From the NCBI GenBank assembly GCA_016931035.1, contig JAFGFN010000019.1, positions 1 through 32,039 of the forward strand: a stretch of DNA of 32,039 nucleotides, read 5' to 3'. A program made the translations under genes and the position numbers. Shown here piece after piece: positions 29,037 to 32,039 of the stretch (its first letter is position 1; the number at the start of each line of letters is the position of its first letter). Under the pieces are notes generated by a model. That model did not search any database. It saw only the letters and a program-made list of their open reading frames with translations, and was not told the DNA's origin. Source of the stretch: Candidatus Sumerlaeota bacterium (GTDB lineage Bacteria; Sumerlaeota; Sumerlaeia; UBA8349).

Positions 29037-31941
29037 CGTTCCTTTATCGCTCGTCTTTCTCTTCTTTTTCTTCTCGGGCGCCAGCGGCCTGATCTACGAA
29101 GTCATCTGGACCCGGCTCCTTCTCACCGTGTTCGGCGCGACGATCTACGCCGTCTCGACCGTCGTTGCCGCGTTCATGGGAGGACTGGCCCTCGGGAGCT
29201 ATCTCGGCGGACGCCTGGCGGACCGAATTCGCCGCCCCCTGCGCCTCTACGGCGTCCTCGAGCTGGTCGTCGCCGCGACGGCTCTAGCCGTCCCCTGGAT
29301 GCTCTCTTCGTTCGATCCGGTGTACGGAGCCGTTTACCGAGGCGGAAGCGCTTCGTTCTTCGTTCTGAGTCTGTTGCGATTCGCCCTCACCTTCCTCGTG
29401 CTTCTTATCCCGACGACCTGCATGGGCGCGACCCTGCCGCTTCTCTCGCGCTTTCTTGTCCGTCGAAGCGACGCGCTCGGAAGCCGGATCGGCGGTCTCT
29501 ACACGGTGAACACGGCGGGCGCGCTGGTCGGCACCTTCCTGGCGGGGTTCGTATTCATCGCCGCGCTGGGCGTGGCGGGAACCATCTATCTCGCCGCCGC
29601 CGTGAGCGGACTGGTCGGAATCGCCTCGCTCGCCCTGTCGATGCGCGTCGAGCGGGCCGCGCTCGCCGCCGTGCCGGAGGCGGCGCCGACCGAGCCTATG
29701 CCCCTCTCCCCCACCCCGCCCGAAGAAGATCGCGCGCGCATCGAGCCCCGGCTCGCGCGGCTGGTTCTCGCGACGTACGGGATCTCGGGTTTCGTCGCGT
29801 TGGCCTACCAGGTGTTCTGGACTCGCGCCCTCGTGTTCCGGTTCGAATACCTGAAGAACACGACCTATTCGTTCAGCGCGATGCTCACGGTTTTCCTGAC
29901 CGGGCTCTTTCTGGGCGGAGGATTCATGTCGGCCCGGATCGACCGCGAACGCGACCCGGTGCGACTCTACGGCTTGATTCAGATTCTGATCGGTCTGTCG
30001 GGAGCGTTCTCGTTGTTCGTCCTGATTCGCTATGCAGGGCTTATCGGTTTCGGAGAGGCTCTGGATCCCGACACCTTTGCCTTCAACTGGCGTTTGGCGA
30101 CGGCAAACGTCTTCGTTCGGACCGTCGCGACCATCGGTCTTCCCACGTTTCTCATGGGGATGGCGTTTCCGGTTGCCGCGCGCATCTGCATCGTCCATCT
30201 GCGCCGGGTGGGCGCGGGGACGGGGCGTCTTTATGCCGTCAACACCGTCGGGGCGATCCTAGGGTCGTTTTGCGCCGGATTTCTGCTTATCCCGGTCTTC
30301 GGTCTCGGACGCGGACTTCTCGTCCTGGGTTTGACGAACGTCGCCCTCGGTGTGATCGTTCTGGTCGCCCGGTCCCGCGGCGACTCGCGCTCGCGTCTGG
30401 CGTGGTCCGTGCTCGGGACCGCGATCCTGGTCGTGTTCTTGGCGGCGTTCCCAAGGGACTACTATTTCCAGGACCTGAGTCGCGAGTTCCATCACAAGAT
30501 CGTCGCCTACGAAGAGGGCCCCCTCGCCACGGTATCTGTGGTCGAAAATTCGATCGGTTATCGCACCCTCTACGTCGACAACGTCGGGGTCGCCGGCACC
30601 GATCGCATTCTGCTGACCGATCAGAAGAGCCTGGCGCACGTCCCGATGCTGTTTCTCGAGAATCCCAAGTCGGCCCTCACCGTCGGGTTCGGCTCCGGGG
30701 GTGCGTCGTATTCCTACACGCTCTATCCCGAGCTCGAACGGATCGACTGCATCGAGATCTCCAAGACGGTTCCGAAAATGGCGGGCTTTCTCAAGGATTC
30801 GAATCACGGAATGCTCGACGAACCGCGCGACCCGCGCTTCCGCCTGATCTTCGACGACGCGCGTTCGTACCTTCGTTTCACGGACACGCGTTACGACATC
30901 ATCGCCACCGACTGCACCGACCTGCGCTACAAGTCCAACGCGAACCTCTACGACGTCGAGTACTTCGACCTGTGCCGCCGCTCGATCACGGACGACGGAA
31001 TGGTCGTCGTCTGGATGCCGCTGGGCGGGATGTCGCCCGAGGTGTTCGCCTGCGCCTTGAAGACCTTCGCGCACGTCTTTCCCGACATGACGATCTGGTA
31101 CATGAACAACGAGCCGACCCACTATCTCCTCTTGATCGGTACGAACGAGCCCCTGCGGATCGACCTCGATCGGCTGATCGAGCGCACGAGCCGTCCCGAG
31201 ATCCGGCGCGATCTGGCGGAGGTGTCGCTCCACCAGCCCGAGAAGATCCTGTCCTGCTTCCTGACCAGCGCTCCCGCGCTCGAGGCCGATTTCGCCCGCG
31301 CCCCACTCAACACGGAGAATTCTCCGCATCTCGAATTCGAGTCGCCCAAGTACGGCTATACCGACGAAGCCCTTCTCGTGAACATCGATCTCCTTCGCAG
31401 CCGTCGTGAAAACGTGAGCCGGTATCTGGACGGAGGAGCGAAACACCCCGACTTCCTGGTCGAGCTGGCGAAGTTCGAAAAGGCGGTGGATCCGATTCTG
31501 ACGGGACACCAACATCTGCGGCGTCTCGAACTGGTCGAGGCCTGTCGCTCCTATCTCGAAGCCGCCGCGATCTGTCCTCGCGACGAGAGCGTGAGTTATC
31601 TCCTGGGGTTCGACGATCTGGAAAGACGGTTCAAGAAGTACGGGAACCTCGGCGATCTCTGGCCCGTCCTCACTCTTGGAGAGATCGATCTGGTCAAGGG
31701 CGATCCGGCTCGCGCCGCCGCTCGGTTCTCGTTCGCCCGGCGCGTGTCGCGCGAACGAGGCAAGGAGGGTCCGGAAGTCCGCAAGCAGGTCGCGATGGGG
31801 CTCGCCCGCGCCTTGGACGGCTTGGGAAGAGTCGAGGACGCGGTCCGCGAACTCGACTCCGAGAAGGCGGCGTCCTTTGCCGCCGACGCCGACTTCCGCG
31901 AGTTGCGCGAGCGTCTCGACGGCCATAGAATGGAGAAATGA
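28975..31941 (+). CDS. large membrane protein fused to a spermidine-synthase-like domain and C-terminal helical repeats
   Basis: The 988-residue protein begins with about 20 repeat-derived residues. A polytopic region (about 25-500) follows, of the transporter-like type found fused to spermidine synthases, beginning FFFFSGASGLIYEVIWTRLL and repeating AYQVFWTRALVF at its second half. Residues about 510-780 are a Rossmann methyltransferase/aminopropyltransferase fold: YRTLYVDNVGVAGTD, a glycine loop GFGSGGAS at 571-578 in place of the usual GGGDGG, acidic E594 after strand 2, and the IATDCTDLRY segment (D646, D649). The last 180 residues look like TPR-type helices. Homologues are usually called fused MFS/spermidine synthase; their true reaction is generally unknown. 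ATG 28975 is chosen (GAGGCA upstream) over TTG 28909; no start occurs between it and the first helix. Confidence 0.88.
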   Translation: MVDPKSQTSNSEPAIPNSQFAVPLSLVFLFFFFSGASGLIYEVIWTRLLLTVFGATIYAVSTVVAAFMGGLALGSYLGGRLADRIRRPLRLYGVLELVVAATALAVPWMLSSFDPVYGAVYRGGSASFFVLSLLRFALTFLVLLIPTTCMGATLPLLSRFLVRRSDALGSRIGGLYTVNTAGALVGTFLAGFVFIAALGVAGTIYLAAAVSGLVGIASLALSMRVERAALAAVPEAAPTEPMPLSPTPPEEDRARIEPRLARLVLATYGISGFVALAYQVFWTRALVFRFEYLKNTTYSFSAMLTVFLTGLFLGGGFMSARIDRERDPVRLYGLIQILIGLSGAFSLFVLIRYAGLIGFGEALDPDTFAFNWRLATANVFVRTVATIGLPTFLMGMAFPVAARICIVHLRRVGAGTGRLYAVNTVGAILGSFCAGFLLIPVFGLGRGLLVLGLTNVALGVIVLVARSRGDSRSRLAWSVLGTAILVVFLAAFPRDYYFQDLSREFHHKIVAYEEGPLATVSVVENSIGYRTLYVDNVGVAGTDRILLTDQKSLAHVPMLFLENPKSALTVGFGSGGASYSYTLYPELERIDCIEISKTVPKMAGFLKDSNHGMLDEPRDPRFRLIFDDARSYLRFTDTRYDIIATDCTDLRYKSNANLYDVEYFDLCRRSITDDGMVVVWMPLGGMSPEVFACALKTFAHVFPDMTIWYMNNEPTHYLLLIGTNEPLRIDLDRLIERTSRPEIRRDLAEVSLHQPEKILSCFLTSAPALEADFARAPLNTENSPHLEFESPKYGYTDEALLVNIDLLRSRRENVSRYLDGGAKHPDFLVELAKFEKAVDPILTGHQHLRRLELVEACRSYLEAAAICPRDESVSYLLGFDDLERRFKKYGNLGDLWPVLTLGEIDLVKGDPARAAARFSFARRVSRERGKEGPEVRKQVAMGLARALDGLGRVEDAVRELDSEKAASFAADADFRELRERLDGHRMEK

Positions 31942-31964
31942 CACCAGTAGTATCCAAAACAGGT

Positions 31965-32009
31965 TCCCCGGAGGGGAGCAATTTGAATAGCCCTGGGTGA
32001 AACCCAGGG
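31965..32009. repeat. REP-like double hairpin
   Basis: Two close hairpins: TCCCC-GGA-GGGGA (31965-31977) and a perfect 8-bp stem CCCTGGGT (31991-31998), loop GAA, ACCCAGGG (32002-32009), joined by GCAATTTGAATAG. The element begins 23 bases past the stop of the last gene. The two-stem layout with a conserved-looking spacer is that of repetitive extragenic palindromes mobilised by IS200-like transposases; similar CCCTGGGT/ACCCAGGG elements occur, to my knowledge, in planctomycete-type genomes. It may also act as a terminator. Confidence 0.6.
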
Positions 32010-32039
32010 AAAAGACGTTCCCGTTTTGTGCCGACTCCG

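Noticed and set aside
1..32039. tRNA genes, rRNA, CRISPR arrays, insertion sequences
   Set aside because: No T-loop/anticodon pattern, spaced direct repeats of CRISPR type, or transposase motif was found in any intergenic region by eye; short or divergent cases could be missed.

Overview
The window is GC-rich and gene-dense, with both strands used, almost no intergenic waste inside operons, and no tRNA, rRNA, CRISPR array or transposase that I could find. The organism looks like an uncultured bacterium of the Planctomycetota/PVC type or a neighbouring phylum. The reasons are an oversized GreA with a roughly 580-residue N-terminal extension (a form known from Chlamydiae and relatives), a plant-cell-wall pectin methylesterase, Asp-rich DxDxDG repeats, PilMNO-type proteins combined with Gsp-type pseudopilins, and a two-hairpin intergenic element of a kind I associate with planctomycete-like genomes. 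This placement is inference; no phylogenetic marker was tested.

Layout. 1-1245: the tail of an unknown gene converges on a secreted pectin methylesterase across a perfect 15-bp hairpin. 1523-5688: a pair of membrane glycan-assembly proteins, one with seven membrane segments, TPRs and a C-terminal beta-domain, the other an O-antigen ligase/polymerase-like protein with a similar soluble tail. 5817-6339: a single-domain response regulator behind a recognisable promoter and a foldable leader. 6440-8674 (minus): the giant GreA. 9088-11022: a family 2 glycosyltransferase and a ChbG/YdjC-type deacetylase.

11362-26957 is the core of the window: a run of 15 plus-strand genes for a type II secretion/type IV pilus-like machine. 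It opens with a membrane PAS histidine-kinase-like protein whose phosphoacceptor His is replaced by Ala, followed by a STAS-domain protein that keeps the phosphorylatable Ser and overlaps the assembly ATPase gene by four bases. Then come GspE, GspF, the major pseudopilin, a GspH-like protein, a 39-residue membrane microprotein, a GspI-like protein with a TTG start, a GspJ-like protein with a duplicated acidic (probably calcium-binding) insert, and a 972-residue PilX/GspK-like protein carrying two tandem copies of a roughly 410-residue propeller-like domain. PilM follows. After an unusual 428-bp gap with its own TTGACA element come PilN-like, PilO-like, a PilP/GspC-like inner-membrane connector and a secretin with a duplicated N-domain. 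No prepilin peptidase and no PilT retraction ATPase is present here.

27220-31941: electron-transfer flavoprotein:quinone oxidoreductase, then a large membrane protein fused to a spermidine-synthase-like domain and C-terminal helical repeats. The latter's start codon lies between two inverted arrays of a degenerate 7-bp repeat, the second of which encodes its N-terminus. The window ends in a REP-like double hairpin.

The most interesting proposals are: (1) the His-less GHKL kinase plus STAS protein as a possible serine-phosphorylation switch wired to the secretion ATPase; (2) the pseudopilin-like protein with twin propellers and its acidic-repeat neighbour as a specialised, surface-exposed tip; (3) the membrane microprotein embedded among the pseudopilin genes.
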